Assembly: GCA_028275205.1 (NCBI GenBank)
Contig: JAPWVB010000041.1
Coordinates: 1-9,980, forward strand
Direction of reading: 5' to 3'
DNA from: Candidatus Acetothermia bacterium
GTDB taxonomy: Bacteria > Bipolaricaulota > Bipolaricaulia > RBG-16-55-9 > DRXL01
DNA length: 9,980 bases
A model generated the notes under the pieces. That model had not been told where the DNA came from. It did no database searches and worked only from the letters and a program-made list of their open reading frames with translations. Positions 1 through 6,039 of the stretch are shown here, piece after piece. The number at the start of each line of letters is the position of its first letter. Positions within the stretch are counted from its first letter, which is position 1. The position numbers and the translations under genes are program-made.

Positions 1-897
1 ATCGGCAACGAGAAGGGCAGCACGCTCGTGGTGGGGCGCGGGCTCATCCCTGGCAATCCCATCGAAGATTACAGCGAGATTGTCGTGGCCGGACGGCCCT
101 TGACGAACGATGGCACGCCGCAGATTCTCATCGGGCGGCGGCTCGCGGAGACGCTCAACGTCCGCCCAGGCGATATCATTAACGTCGCCACGGGCACAGC
201 CAGCGGCGCGTTCAACGCCGCCAGCGCGACGATCGTCGGCACCATTCGATACAATAATATCACGCAAGAGGGCCAGATCGGGATTGTAAACTTAGAGTTT
301 GCCCAGCAGCTCCTGCGCACCCAAGGGGTCGAACGAATCATCGTTCAGCTGAATGACTTAGACCAAGCCGAAGCATTCGCCCAAGAGCTAAAAGCCAAAC
401 TCTCTGCTTTAGGAATCCCGCTCGACGCGCGCCCGTGGCAGAAGCTCACGGCATTTTATGATTCTATCAGAGCGTTCTGGACCGTCTTTGCCGCGTTCAC
501 GACTATGGGGGTCTTTGTGCTCGTCTTCTTCAGCGTCTTGGAGGTCTTGACGATGTCGTTTCTGGAGCGCACCCGCGAGGTCGGGACGATCCGCGCCATC
601 GGGACCACCAGACTCCAAGTCTTCCGTATCTTTCTGGTTGAGGGGACGATCTTGGGGCTGCTCGGCGGAGTTTTGGGCGTGTTGGCTGGGGCAGCGTTGG
701 GGCTGTGGCTCAATAATGCGCCTATTCGGTGGTTGCCGCCGGGGGCGCTCGATCCTGTCCCCGTGCGGATCGCGGTCAATCTCTCCGTCGCCGTAGTGCC
801 GTTCTTGACGGCGCTCATCTCGACGTTCTTGGGCACGCTCTACCCCGCGTGGAAGACCGCAAGACAGAACATCGTCGAAGCGTTAAGCTATGTGTAA
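1..897 (+). CDS. FtsX/LolE-like ABC transporter permease, C-terminal part
   Basis: The reading frame is open at the left window edge, so the start lies upstream; 298 residues are visible. The visible N-terminal ~150 residues are a soluble, beta-rich segment of the MacB periplasmic core type. A transmembrane segment follows at about 158-184. Next comes the cytoplasmic motif RTREVGTIRAIG (about 190-201), typical of FtsX-family permeases, then two hydrophobic segments near 210-237 and 258-283. The protein ends in PAWKTARQNIVEALSYV, the usual family terminus. Such permeases pair with a MacB/LolD-type ATPase, not visible here, and act on lipoproteins or other envelope substrates in mechanotransmission transporters. 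The next gene encodes a LolA-like exported protein 16 nt downstream, which favours a lipid or lipoprotein role over drug efflux. The family call is secure; the substrate is inferred. Confidence 0.9.
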   Translation: MGNEKGSTLVVGRGLIPGNPIEDYSEIVVAGRPLTNDGTPQILIGRRLAETLNVRPGDIINVATGTASGAFNAASATIVGTIRYNNITQEGQIGIVNLEFAQQLLRTQGVERIIVQLNDLDQAEAFAQELKAKLSALGIPLDARPWQKLTAFYDSIRAFWTVFAAFTTMGVFVLVFFSVLEVLTMSFLERTREVGTIRAIGTTRLQVFRIFLVEGTILGLLGGVLGVLAGAALGLWLNNAPIRWLPPGALDPVPVRIAVNLSVAVVPFLTALISTFLGTLYPAWKTARQNIVEALSYV

Positions 898-913
898 TCT
901 CGAAGGAGGAACT

Positions 914-1666
914 ATGAAGAGACTCACGCAGTACGTTCTGTTGGCCGCGCTGGCGGCCTCGGTGTTGGGGATCGTCTTGGCGGCGCAACCCGCGGACGAT
1001 CAGCTCTTAGAGGCGTTCGACAAGGCGCGCTTTATCGAAGCCACGTCTTTCACTATGACCGTCGAAGTCGTGGCAGACCGGCCTGACGGCACCAAACAAG
1101 CCGTCGTTCAGCTCTACTTTAAAGAGATCAACGGGAAGCGCTATGCTCGCATCGAGTTTCTCGCTCCAGAGGACCTGAAGGGGCAAGTCTACATCAGCAC
1201 CCCTGAGGGGACGTTCTTCTGGCAGCCGGGCTTGGCCACGCCTCTCAAGGTGAGCGGGCGCCAGCAAGTCTTCGGAGACTCGAGCGTCGCTGAGACCGTG
1301 GGCATTCAGTTCAAGGACGACTATAAGATCAAATCCCGCAAAGACGTCACACTGCCGGGGAACAAGCCCGGTATCGAAGTCGAGCTCGAAGCTACGGATA
1401 AGAGCGTCGCGTTCCAGAAAGCTACAGTCACAGCTGACAAAGCTACATTGCGCCCCATCAAGGCGCGGCTCTTCGCCCTCAGCGGCGACCCGCTCAACGA
1501 CGTCACCTACCAAGAATACGCTACACTTGACAAGGACGAGTACGTCAAGAAGCAGCTCATCGAGAACCAGCTCATCAAGACAAATAAGACGCTGTTGACG
1601 ATCACCAAGATCGAAGCGAAAGATCTGCCCAACGATCTCTTCGATCCCAACAAACTAGGGAAGTGA
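914..1666 (+). CDS. Secreted LolA-like protein (outer membrane lipoprotein-sorting protein family)
   Basis: The protein has 250 residues and starts at the ATG that follows a strong AAGGAGG Shine-Dalgarno at 903-909; an in-frame ATG at 890 has no such site. It begins with a Sec signal peptide: KR, a hydrophobic core, then VLAA before Q25 as the likely cleavage point. The mature part is beta-rich and resembles the COG2834/LolA-like family: an EATSFTMTVEV strand (about 42-52), a stretch of the type YFKEINGKRYARIEFLAPED, then GTFFWQP and IEVELEA strands, ending in KIEAKDLPNDLFDPNKL. These proteins form an open beta-barrel that binds acyl chains. Genes of this family often sit beside FtsX-like permeases, as here, suggesting the two work on the same envelope lipid or lipoprotein substrate. 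Whether it is a true LolA chaperone is not shown. Confidence 0.82.
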   Translation: MKRLTQYVLLAALAASVLGIVLAAQPADDQLLEAFDKARFIEATSFTMTVEVVADRPDGTKQAVVQLYFKEINGKRYARIEFLAPEDLKGQVYISTPEGTFFWQPGLATPLKVSGRQQVFGDSSVAETVGIQFKDDYKIKSRKDVTLPGNKPGIEVELEATDKSVAFQKATVTADKATLRPIKARLFALSGDPLNDVTYQEYATLDKDEYVKKQLIENQLIKTNKTLLTITKIEAKDLPNDLFDPNKLGK

Positions 1667-1672
1667 GATGCC

Positions 1673-3280
1673 GTGCGAGCGCGGTGGGCTCTTTTGATAA
1701 CGACGCTGACGCTAGGCTTTGCTGCCCTTGGGCAAGAGACCCCATCGCTGCGAGAGCTGACGGAGCTGAAGCGCGAGGCGCTCGTGGTCTTCTCGGAGGT
1801 GCTGAGCACAGGGAGCGCTGCCGAGCGCCTCAGCGCCGTCACAAACTTAGTGCGCTACGGGGACGACTCTGCCATCCCATTGTTGACGGAGCGGCTGCTT
1901 GGCGATGACGCATCGTTTGTGCGGCGCGCTGCTGCCGAAGGGCTCGTTCGTTTTCGCTCTCCTCAGGTGAGCCAAGCCCTGCGCCACGCTGCGCGCAACG
2001 ACAGCGTCGCCAGCATCCGCTGGGCCGCAGCCGTATCTCTGAGAGAAATTGACGTTCTCAAAGATCTTTTGCGCGAGCGCGAGACGCTTGCGGCAGCCGC
2101 GATCTCACTTCAAGAGCCTGCGTCTACTGCACGCTTGCCGGGAGCAGTCTGGCCCTCTGCGGAGATCGCGCTCCTCGGAGCTTTCTCTGACCGCGAGACG
2201 TTCAATCTCGTCGAGCGCGCAGCTATGCTCAAAGCGCTCGCACAGCTTGGGTCACTGGCGGCGATTTCGCTCGCGCAGTGGGCGCTCGCTGATTCTACTG
2301 AAGACCCGTTTGTGCGCGGCTCGGCGGCGTTCGCCTTGGGGGCTCTCGACGTTCGCAACGCTATACCCGAACTGTTGGCAGCCCTGAGCACCGATCTCGA
2401 AGCGATCCAAGTCGGCGCGGCCAGCGCCTTGGGGCATTTGGGTGATCCGATAGCTCTCGAACCGTTAAGCGTTCTGCTGCGCACAGCGTGGTCTCCTCAA
2501 GCGCGCATCGCCGCGGCCAACGCGCTCGCCTCGTTTGGCCAATCAGCTGTATCGGCTTTAGCACAAGCGTTGCTCACTGACCCCGTCCCCGCAGTGCGCC
2601 AAACCGCGCTCCGTGCGCTGCGTCAGATCGGCGGCCCGACGGCAACACAAGCCGTGCTCGCTCTTCTGCAAAGCTCGTATCTGCAGCAGTGCGATCCTAC
2701 GGCGTGCGGGAGCTTGGCGCTAGAGATGCTTCGAGCGCTCGCGGAGCTTGGCCAAGCACAGCTTGCTCTCCAGGTGACCCAAGCGACTCTTGTCGCGCTG
2801 CGGGATGCTCTCCCGTTTCTGTTCATCTTTGCCGAGAACGATCTTGTTCAGACTCTGAGCGTCGTGGGGCGCGCGGCGCCGCAGCTCTTCGATCTTTTGC
2901 TCAGCGATCCCAGCCCATTTGTGCGCGCTTTAGGGGTTGCGTCGTTTGCGAACGTGTATCACGCTGCAGCGCGAGAGCTTCTGCTCAAAGCTCTCTCTGA
3001 CGAGAATCCCCTGGTGCGCCGTGCGGCACTTGAGGGGCTTGCCCCGTGGGCGACGCCCGATGACGTTCAGATATTTGCGCCCTTTGTCACCGATCGTGAT
3101 CCGCGCAGCCGCGTGGCCGCGCTCTTTGCGCTCGCTCGCGCGGGCGACGCGCGCGCCCTCGAGCCCTTGCGAGTCGCCCTTCGATCAGAGAGTCTCTCGG
3201 TGCGGCTGGACGCCGCCGGAGCAGTGCTTGCGTTCACCGTTCGGTGGGCATCAAGGGTTTCTTCTCCATCGCTGCCCTAG
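1673..3280 (+). CDS. Secreted HEAT-repeat protein
   Basis: This 535-residue protein starts at GTG 1673, with a modest AGGGAAG site at 1657-1663. The ATG at 1668 is in another frame. Residues 1-20 form a signal peptide (MRAR, hydrophobic core, ALG before Q21), so the protein is probably exported. The rest is an array of HEAT/PBS-lyase-type helical repeats of about 30 residues. Clear units are DDASFVRRAAAEGLVRF (78-94), DPFVRGSAAFALGALD (211-226), VPAVRQTALRALRQIG (305-320), SPFVRALGVASFA (414-426), NPLVRRAALEGLAPWA (445-460) and DPRSRVAALFALARAGD (476-492). HEAT solenoids are protein-binding scaffolds, so no enzymatic role is implied. It follows the LolA-like gene by 6 nt and precedes the glycosylase gene by 5 nt. 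A link to the transporter is positional only. Its partner is unknown. Confidence 0.85.
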   Translation: MRARWALLITTLTLGFAALGQETPSLRELTELKREALVVFSEVLSTGSAAERLSAVTNLVRYGDDSAIPLLTERLLGDDASFVRRAAAEGLVRFRSPQVSQALRHAARNDSVASIRWAAAVSLREIDVLKDLLRERETLAAAAISLQEPASTARLPGAVWPSAEIALLGAFSDRETFNLVERAAMLKALAQLGSLAAISLAQWALADSTEDPFVRGSAAFALGALDVRNAIPELLAALSTDLEAIQVGAASALGHLGDPIALEPLSVLLRTAWSPQARIAAANALASFGQSAVSALAQALLTDPVPAVRQTALRALRQIGGPTATQAVLALLQSSYLQQCDPTACGSLALEMLRALAELGQAQLALQVTQATLVALRDALPFLFIFAENDLVQTLSVVGRAAPQLFDLLLSDPSPFVRALGVASFANVYHAAARELLLKALSDENPLVRRAALEGLAPWATPDDVQIFAPFVTDRDPRSRVAALFALARAGDARALEPLRVALRSESLSVRLDAAGAVLAFTVRWASRVSSPSLP

Positions 3281-3285
3281 CACTC

Positions 3286-4053
3286 ATGCGCATCTGGGAT
3301 ATCCACCCTGGATATCTTAATCGAAACAGCTTGCTCGGAGAACATAGGGAACTGCACGCCCTGGTCTCGATCTGCGTCCACGGGAAGAAGGGCTACGCGC
3401 ACCATCCTGAGACGCTCCGCTGGAGAGAGTTTTTGCATGCTTTGGCCGTGCGGCACGACATTCTCGTTGCCGAGATGGAGCTGCGCGGCTATAGGCATCA
3501 CTCGCCATTAGTGATAGCCCCAGATCACACATCCTGGCCTGCACACTACGTAGACCCTCCGGCGCGCCAGTTTGAGGTGCTCCGAGCAAAGTATCGCACC
3601 AAGGAGTCGGGGCGCATCCCCCTGCCGCGCTCGGTGCAGCAGCTGTGGGCTCAGCATAAGTATTCTGTGCTCGCTCGCGATCCCGTAATCTACCGAGAGC
3701 TTGGGCGGCGCGTCGCCAACGCTCTAGACTTCGCGCAGCTTTCCCAAGAGCTCGTGGAACTGTTGCGCAGACCCCCCACACGTGGAGGCCTGCGCAACGC
3801 CATTGAGCACATGTGGGGCTATGTCTCTGACTATGCCTCTTCAGACCAGCGTCGCCAGGCCGCTCAAGATATTGCTCGTGCGCTTGCTCTCATTCAACAG
3901 CTCGCGTATGCTCATCAGGTCACGTATTTATTGCATTCGACGGCACTGAGCGAGCTGACAGTCTGGCTGAAGTACTCTTCAGGAGGTGTCCTGCATCGTG
4001 TCGAAAATCTACAGACTCAGAAGAGAACAGATCGTTTCTGCAAATCTCGATAG
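3286..4053 (+). CDS. Fusion protein: pyrimidine-dimer DNA glycosylase (T4 endonuclease V-like) plus DUF1722 (YbgA-like) domain
   Basis: The protein has 255 residues. Residues 1-75 match the Pyr_excise/T4 endonuclease V family: MRIWDIHPGYL, then LLGEHRELHAL (16-26), GKKGYAHHPET (33-43) and MELRGYRHHSPL (64-75). Arg21-Glu22 align with T4 Arg22-Glu23, where Glu23 is the catalytic residue. The enzyme would cleave the glycosyl bond at cyclobutane pyrimidine dimers and nick the abasic site. Residues about 115-230 resemble DUF1722 as in E. coli YbgA (encoded upstream of photolyase): LWAQHKYSVLARDPVIYRELGR (about 120-141) and RNAIEHMWGY (170-179). The C-terminal third of that domain is divergent. I chose ATG 3286 because family members begin here and T4 endonuclease V uses its N-terminal amine as nucleophile; a GTG at 3244 would add 14 residues. 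No Shine-Dalgarno is visible, so coupling to the upstream gene is likely. Its tail overlaps the next gene by 56 nt. Confidence 0.78.
   Translation: MRIWDIHPGYLNRNSLLGEHRELHALVSICVHGKKGYAHHPETLRWREFLHALAVRHDILVAEMELRGYRHHSPLVIAPDHTSWPAHYVDPPARQFEVLRAKYRTKESGRIPLPRSVQQLWAQHKYSVLARDPVIYRELGRRVANALDFAQLSQELVELLRRPPTRGGLRNAIEHMWGYVSDYASSDQRRQAAQDIARALALIQQLAYAHQVTYLLHSTALSELTVWLKYSSGGVLHRVENLQTQKRTDRFCKSR
3981..3986 (+). promoter_or_regulatory. Shine-Dalgarno deciding the SRPBCC start
   Basis: A perfect AGGAGG lies inside the end of the preceding coding region. A GTG at 3986 overlaps the last base of this site and cannot be served by it. The GTG at 3998 sits 11 nt downstream in the same frame and is therefore the preferred start. 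Confidence 0.7.
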
Positions 4054-4468
4054 AGTGTGGGAGTTCTTCGCCACCCCGCGCAATCTCAATCTCTTGACGC
4101 CCCCGGAGATGCACTTTGAGATCTTATACGGGGACGATGAGCCCATGCACGAAGGGCAGATCATCGAGTATCGCATCCAGCTTGTGCACGGAGTGAGAGT
4201 GCGCTGGCTCACGGAGATCACGCACGTAGAGCCTAAGAGACGTTTCATTGACGAACAGCGTTTGGGGCCGTATAAGCTGTGGCATCATGGGCATCGCTTT
4301 GTCTCTGTCGAAGGGGGCACGAAGATCGAAGATCACGTCATCTATGCTTTGCCGTTAGGGCCCTTGGGAGATCTCGCTCATGCTCTTTGGGTACGCCGTA
4401 GGCTGAACTATATCTTCGATTTTCGCCGTCAAGTCATCGCCCAGATCTTTGGTGCATCGCGCTCTTAG
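3998..4468 (+). CDS. SRPBCC family ligand-binding protein (COG4276-like, 'cell division inhibitor' type)
   Basis: This 156-residue protein has the helix-grip (START/Bet v1-like) pattern of the COG4276 SRPBCC subgroup. It shows VWEFFATPRNLNLLTPPEMHF (20-40), a GQIIEYRI strand (53-60), VRWLTEITHVEP (68-79), RRFIDEQRLGPYKLWHHGH (81-99), GGTKIEDHVIYALPLGPLGDL (106-126) and a long C-terminal helix NYIFDFRRQVI. These folds enclose a hydrophobic ligand pocket; the ligand of this subgroup is not known to me. In many bacteria such genes sit in photolyase/DUF1722 clusters, so placement directly after a dimer glycosylase-DUF1722 fusion supports a role tied to UV-damage response. The name 'cell division inhibitor' is inherited and unsupported here. 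The stop codon overlaps that of the convergent DUF167 gene. The start at GTG 3998 is set by the AGGAGG at 3981. Confidence 0.82.
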   Translation: MSKIYRLRREQIVSANLDRVWEFFATPRNLNLLTPPEMHFEILYGDDEPMHEGQIIEYRIQLVHGVRVRWLTEITHVEPKRRFIDEQRLGPYKLWHHGHRFVSVEGGTKIEDHVIYALPLGPLGDLAHALWVRRRLNYIFDFRRQVIAQIFGASRS

Positions 4469-4779
4469 AGAGGATGTGCTCTGGCTTGAAGGCGCTCTTG
4501 AAATTCTTGCGCCGTCAGCCCTACGATACGCACGCGCTTCTCTCGAGAGCTCTGCCCGGAGAGAATCTCAATACGGCTCTTGGCAACATCAAAAACGTCG
4601 GCGAGCAGCGCGATCACCGCGTCGTTGGCTTTGTTGTGCTCTGGCGGCGCCGTGACTTCGAGCACGAGCGCATCTCCACGCGCTCCAACGACGGCATTCC
4701 GCCGCGCTCGTGGCTTGACCCGAACCGTGAGCACTACGCCCTCAGAATCTTCTCTCAACATAGCTGAGAGTGTACACAC
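4465..4779 (-). CDS. DUF167 / YggU family protein
   Basis: This 104-residue protein carries all the hallmarks of the DUF167 (YggU, COG1872) family: VRVKPRARRNAVVG (19-32), LVLEVTAPPEHNKANDAVIALLAD (39-61, the family signature with the conserved NKAN) and ILSGQSSREKRVRI (72-85). Members are about 100 residues, so this one is complete. Structures show a small alpha/beta fold, but the biochemical role remains unknown. I used GTG 4779, preceded at short spacing by GAGGG (4784-4788). The in-frame ATG at 4761 would give 98 residues and has no Shine-Dalgarno, but cannot be excluded. It is transcribed divergently from the P-loop kinase and convergently with the SRPBCC gene, sharing bases at the two stop codons. 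Confidence 0.9.
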   Translation of the reverse strand: MCTLSAMLREDSEGVVLTVRVKPRARRNAVVGARGDALVLEVTAPPEHNKANDAVIALLADVFDVAKSRIEILSGQSSREKRVRIVGLTAQEFQERLQARAHPL

Positions 4780-4791
4780 TTTTCCCTCGAT

Positions 4792-4821
4792 TTGACAACG
4801 GCCCCAACGAGATGTTTTACT
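4792..4821 (+). promoter_or_regulatory. Candidate sigma70 promoter giving a leaderless kinase mRNA
   Basis: A consensus TTGACA (4792-4797) is followed after 18 bp by TTTACT (4816-4821), preceded by TG at 4813-4814 as in extended -10 elements. The expected start of transcription is at about 4828-4830, which coincides with the ATG at 4829. No Shine-Dalgarno is present before that ATG. Confidence 0.55.
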
Positions 4822-4828
4822 ACTCTCA

Positions 4829-5425
4829 ATGATTCAATGGCGCGAACTTTTTAAGAAGTTGCCGGAGCCGTGGCTGGTGATGGTCTGCGGGCTGGTGGGT
4901 GTGGGCAAGACGACGATCGCCCGTCAGATCGCGCATGAGCTTCGAGCTCGATATCTGAGCACCGACAGAGTGGGCTACCGACTCTTCGGTGAAAATCGCT
5001 CCTACGATGATGAGTACTATCGTCGCGTGTACGAGTATATGATCGTGCGAGCGCATCGCGCTTTCCGTAGGGGGCGCCATGTCGTGCTGGACGGGACGTT
5101 CCTGCGCCGCGAGGCGCGCCAGAGATTCTTGGCAGAATTTCGAGAGAAAGCTTCACCGTGGCTCGTCTATGTGACGTGCCCTGAAGAGATCGTGAGGGCG
5201 CGTTTGGAAGCGCGGCGTGCTGTGCCCCTGAGCCAGCGCGGGTACTCCGACGGGCGCTATGAGATCTACCAAGCGATGAAGCAGAAGCTTGCTGACGGCT
5301 GGAGCGACCCGCGCACAGAAAAGATTTCGCTCGTTACGGTGGACACGGGAGGGGCACAGCCAAGGTTGATCGAGATCATGTGTACAAGCCCAGCTTATGC
5401 CGGCGATGATCAGCTGAACCTATGA
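4829..5425 (+). CDS. P-loop kinase, AAA_33 / COG0645 type (zeta-toxin-like fold)
   Basis: This 198-residue protein contains a Walker A motif GLVGVGKTT (21-29) near the N terminus. An LSTDRVGYRLFGE segment (43-55) holds an acidic residue that in related kinases contacts the phosphate acceptor. VVLDGTFLRREAR (85-97) is the strand-and-Asp element of this family, and VYVTCPEEIVRARLEAR (113-129) is the usual LID-type arginine helix. The profile fits small ATP-dependent kinases of COG0645, related to zeta toxins, chloramphenicol phosphotransferase and polynucleotide kinases. The substrate cannot be read from sequence. The gene has no Shine-Dalgarno and its ATG falls where transcription from the adjacent promoter should begin. 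The last ~15 residues are low in similarity to anything I recognise. It overlaps the stop codon of the convergent DUF2442 gene. Confidence 0.82.
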   Translation: MIQWRELFKKLPEPWLVMVCGLVGVGKTTIARQIAHELRARYLSTDRVGYRLFGENRSYDDEYYRRVYEYMIVRAHRAFRRGRHVVLDGTFLRREARQRFLAEFREKASPWLVYVTCPEEIVRARLEARRAVPLSQRGYSDGRYEIYQAMKQKLADGWSDPRTEKISLVTVDTGGAQPRLIEIMCTSPAYAGDDQLNL

Positions 5426-5737
5426 CTTTTTGTGTTTAGGGGATCGCCGCCGAGCCGCAAGCCAACGCGCAAATGATTTTCGGCTCTCGCCGCTGCGTCG
5501 CCCCGCCAGCAGCCCTTCAATTCCGATATGTTCGTCAAGATCAGGCCACTCAATGGCATACCCATCTCCCAACAGGTGCCAATTCTTCCGCTCCTTGGGA
5601 GAGGCATGCAAGAGCCTGGGATACCACTCAAGAGGGACGCTGATGCTCCGACCATCGTCGAGCGTGACAATGAGCTTCTCTTCCCGTATAGCAACGTCAA
5701 CGGCTACTGGCTCTCTCTCAAGGACCAAAGTAGTCAT
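5420..5737 (-). CDS. DUF2442 domain protein
   Basis: This 105-residue protein has the DUF2442 pattern: a beta strand leading to LDDGRSISVPLEWYPRL (26-42), then KNWHLLGDGYAIEWPDLDEH (51-70) and IGIEGLLAGR (71-80). A basic tail rich in Arg, Lys and Ser follows. The start is ATG 5737, with a GGGAGGC site at 5743-5749. It overlaps the upstream DUF4160 gene by 20 nt, so the two are co-translated. DUF2442 and DUF4160 genes are frequent neighbours and have been discussed as toxin-antitoxin-like pairs. Which partner would be the toxin is not established by this sequence. The tail-to-tail overlap with the kinase gene leaves no room for a terminator between them. Confidence 0.88.
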   Translation of the reverse strand: MTTLVLEREPVAVDVAIREEKLIVTLDDGRSISVPLEWYPRLLHASPKERKNWHLLGDGYAIEWPDLDEHIGIEGLLAGRRSGESRKSFARWLAARRRSPKHKKS

Positions 5738-5954
5738 GCCAAGCCTCCCATAGCCTCTCTCTATGCTTGACTACAAGTCGAGCGATTCTGTTCAATTCGT
5801 GTTCCTTGAAGCTCCTGTTCTTAGCGAGCGAAACAGGATCGAGCCAAAACTTGGCAATATGCCGATCACGCTTAACGTGAACATGCGGGGGTTCCTCCCG
5901 ATCAGAGCTGAAGAAGATGAAACTATAAGGCCCATCCTGCAACACAGTCGGCAT
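5718..5954 (-). CDS. DUF4160 domain protein
   Basis: This small protein of 78 residues matches DUF4160 over its whole length: MPTVLQDGPYSFIFFSSD at the N terminus, the signature EPPHVHV (21-27), the strand IAKFWLDPVSL (33-43), and a C-terminal helical part with LNRIARLVVKHRERLWEAWHDYF. The His-rich PPHVHV motif is near-invariant in the family and may be functional, but no activity is established. The ATG at 5954 lies only 10 nt after the CCA of tRNA-Val and has no Shine-Dalgarno, which suggests expression from the tRNA promoter and a very short leader after tRNA processing. It overlaps DUF2442 by 20 nt. Confidence 0.88.
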   Translation of the reverse strand: MPTVLQDGPYSFIFFSSDREEPPHVHVKRDRHIAKFWLDPVSLAKNRSFKEHELNRIARLVVKHRERLWEAWHDYFGP

Positions 5955-5964
5955 GGAAGAACTT

Positions 5965-6039
5965 TGGTGGGTGGTGGAGGATTTGAACCTCCGACCTTCT
6001 GCACGTCAAGCAGACGCTCTTCCGCTGAGCTAACCACCC
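5965..6039 (-). tRNA. tRNA-Val (anticodon GAC), CCA encoded
   Basis: The minus strand folds into a full cloverleaf. The acceptor stem is GGGTGGT with its complement ACCACCC, then discriminator A (5968) and encoded CCA (5965-5967). The D arm is GCTCAGCGGAAGAGC. The anticodon stem TCTGC/GCAGA encloses the loop TTGACGT, giving anticodon GAC. The T arm is GGAGG-TTCAAAT-CCTCC. Its first base directly follows the last A of the tRNA-Cys CCA, so no spacer separates the two tRNAs. No variable-arm insertion or intron is seen. Confidence 0.97.

Noticed and set aside
1007..1513. Long open frames antisense to the LolA-like, HEAT and phosphomutase genes.
   Set aside because: These are shadow frames of GC-rich genes: no ribosome sites, biased composition, and no recognisable domains.
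3244..3285. GTG start 42 nt upstream for the glycosylase fusion, giving a hydrophobic IAALAL leader.
   Set aside because: It lies inside the HEAT gene and would bury the N-terminal amine needed for catalysis; there is no strong Shine-Dalgarno for it.
3297..3316. Inverted repeat GGATATCC/GGATATC with a 5-nt loop near the start of the glycosylase gene.
   Set aside because: It encodes the conserved DIHPGY segment of the family, so the symmetry is explained by coding constraint.
3500..3520. Short inverted repeat ATCACT/AGTGAT inside the fusion gene.
   Set aside because: It is six bases long, lies in coding sequence and has no promoter nearby, so chance is sufficient.
4770..4780. Palindromic GTGTACAC at the DUF167 start, considered as an operator.
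   Set aside because: It is only 8 bp, overlaps the proposed start codon, and has no clear -10/-35 boxes on that strand.
5426..5450. T-rich stretch after the kinase stop considered as a terminator.
   Set aside because: There is no GC-rich stem before the T-run, and the stretch is coding for the DUF2442 C terminus on the other strand.
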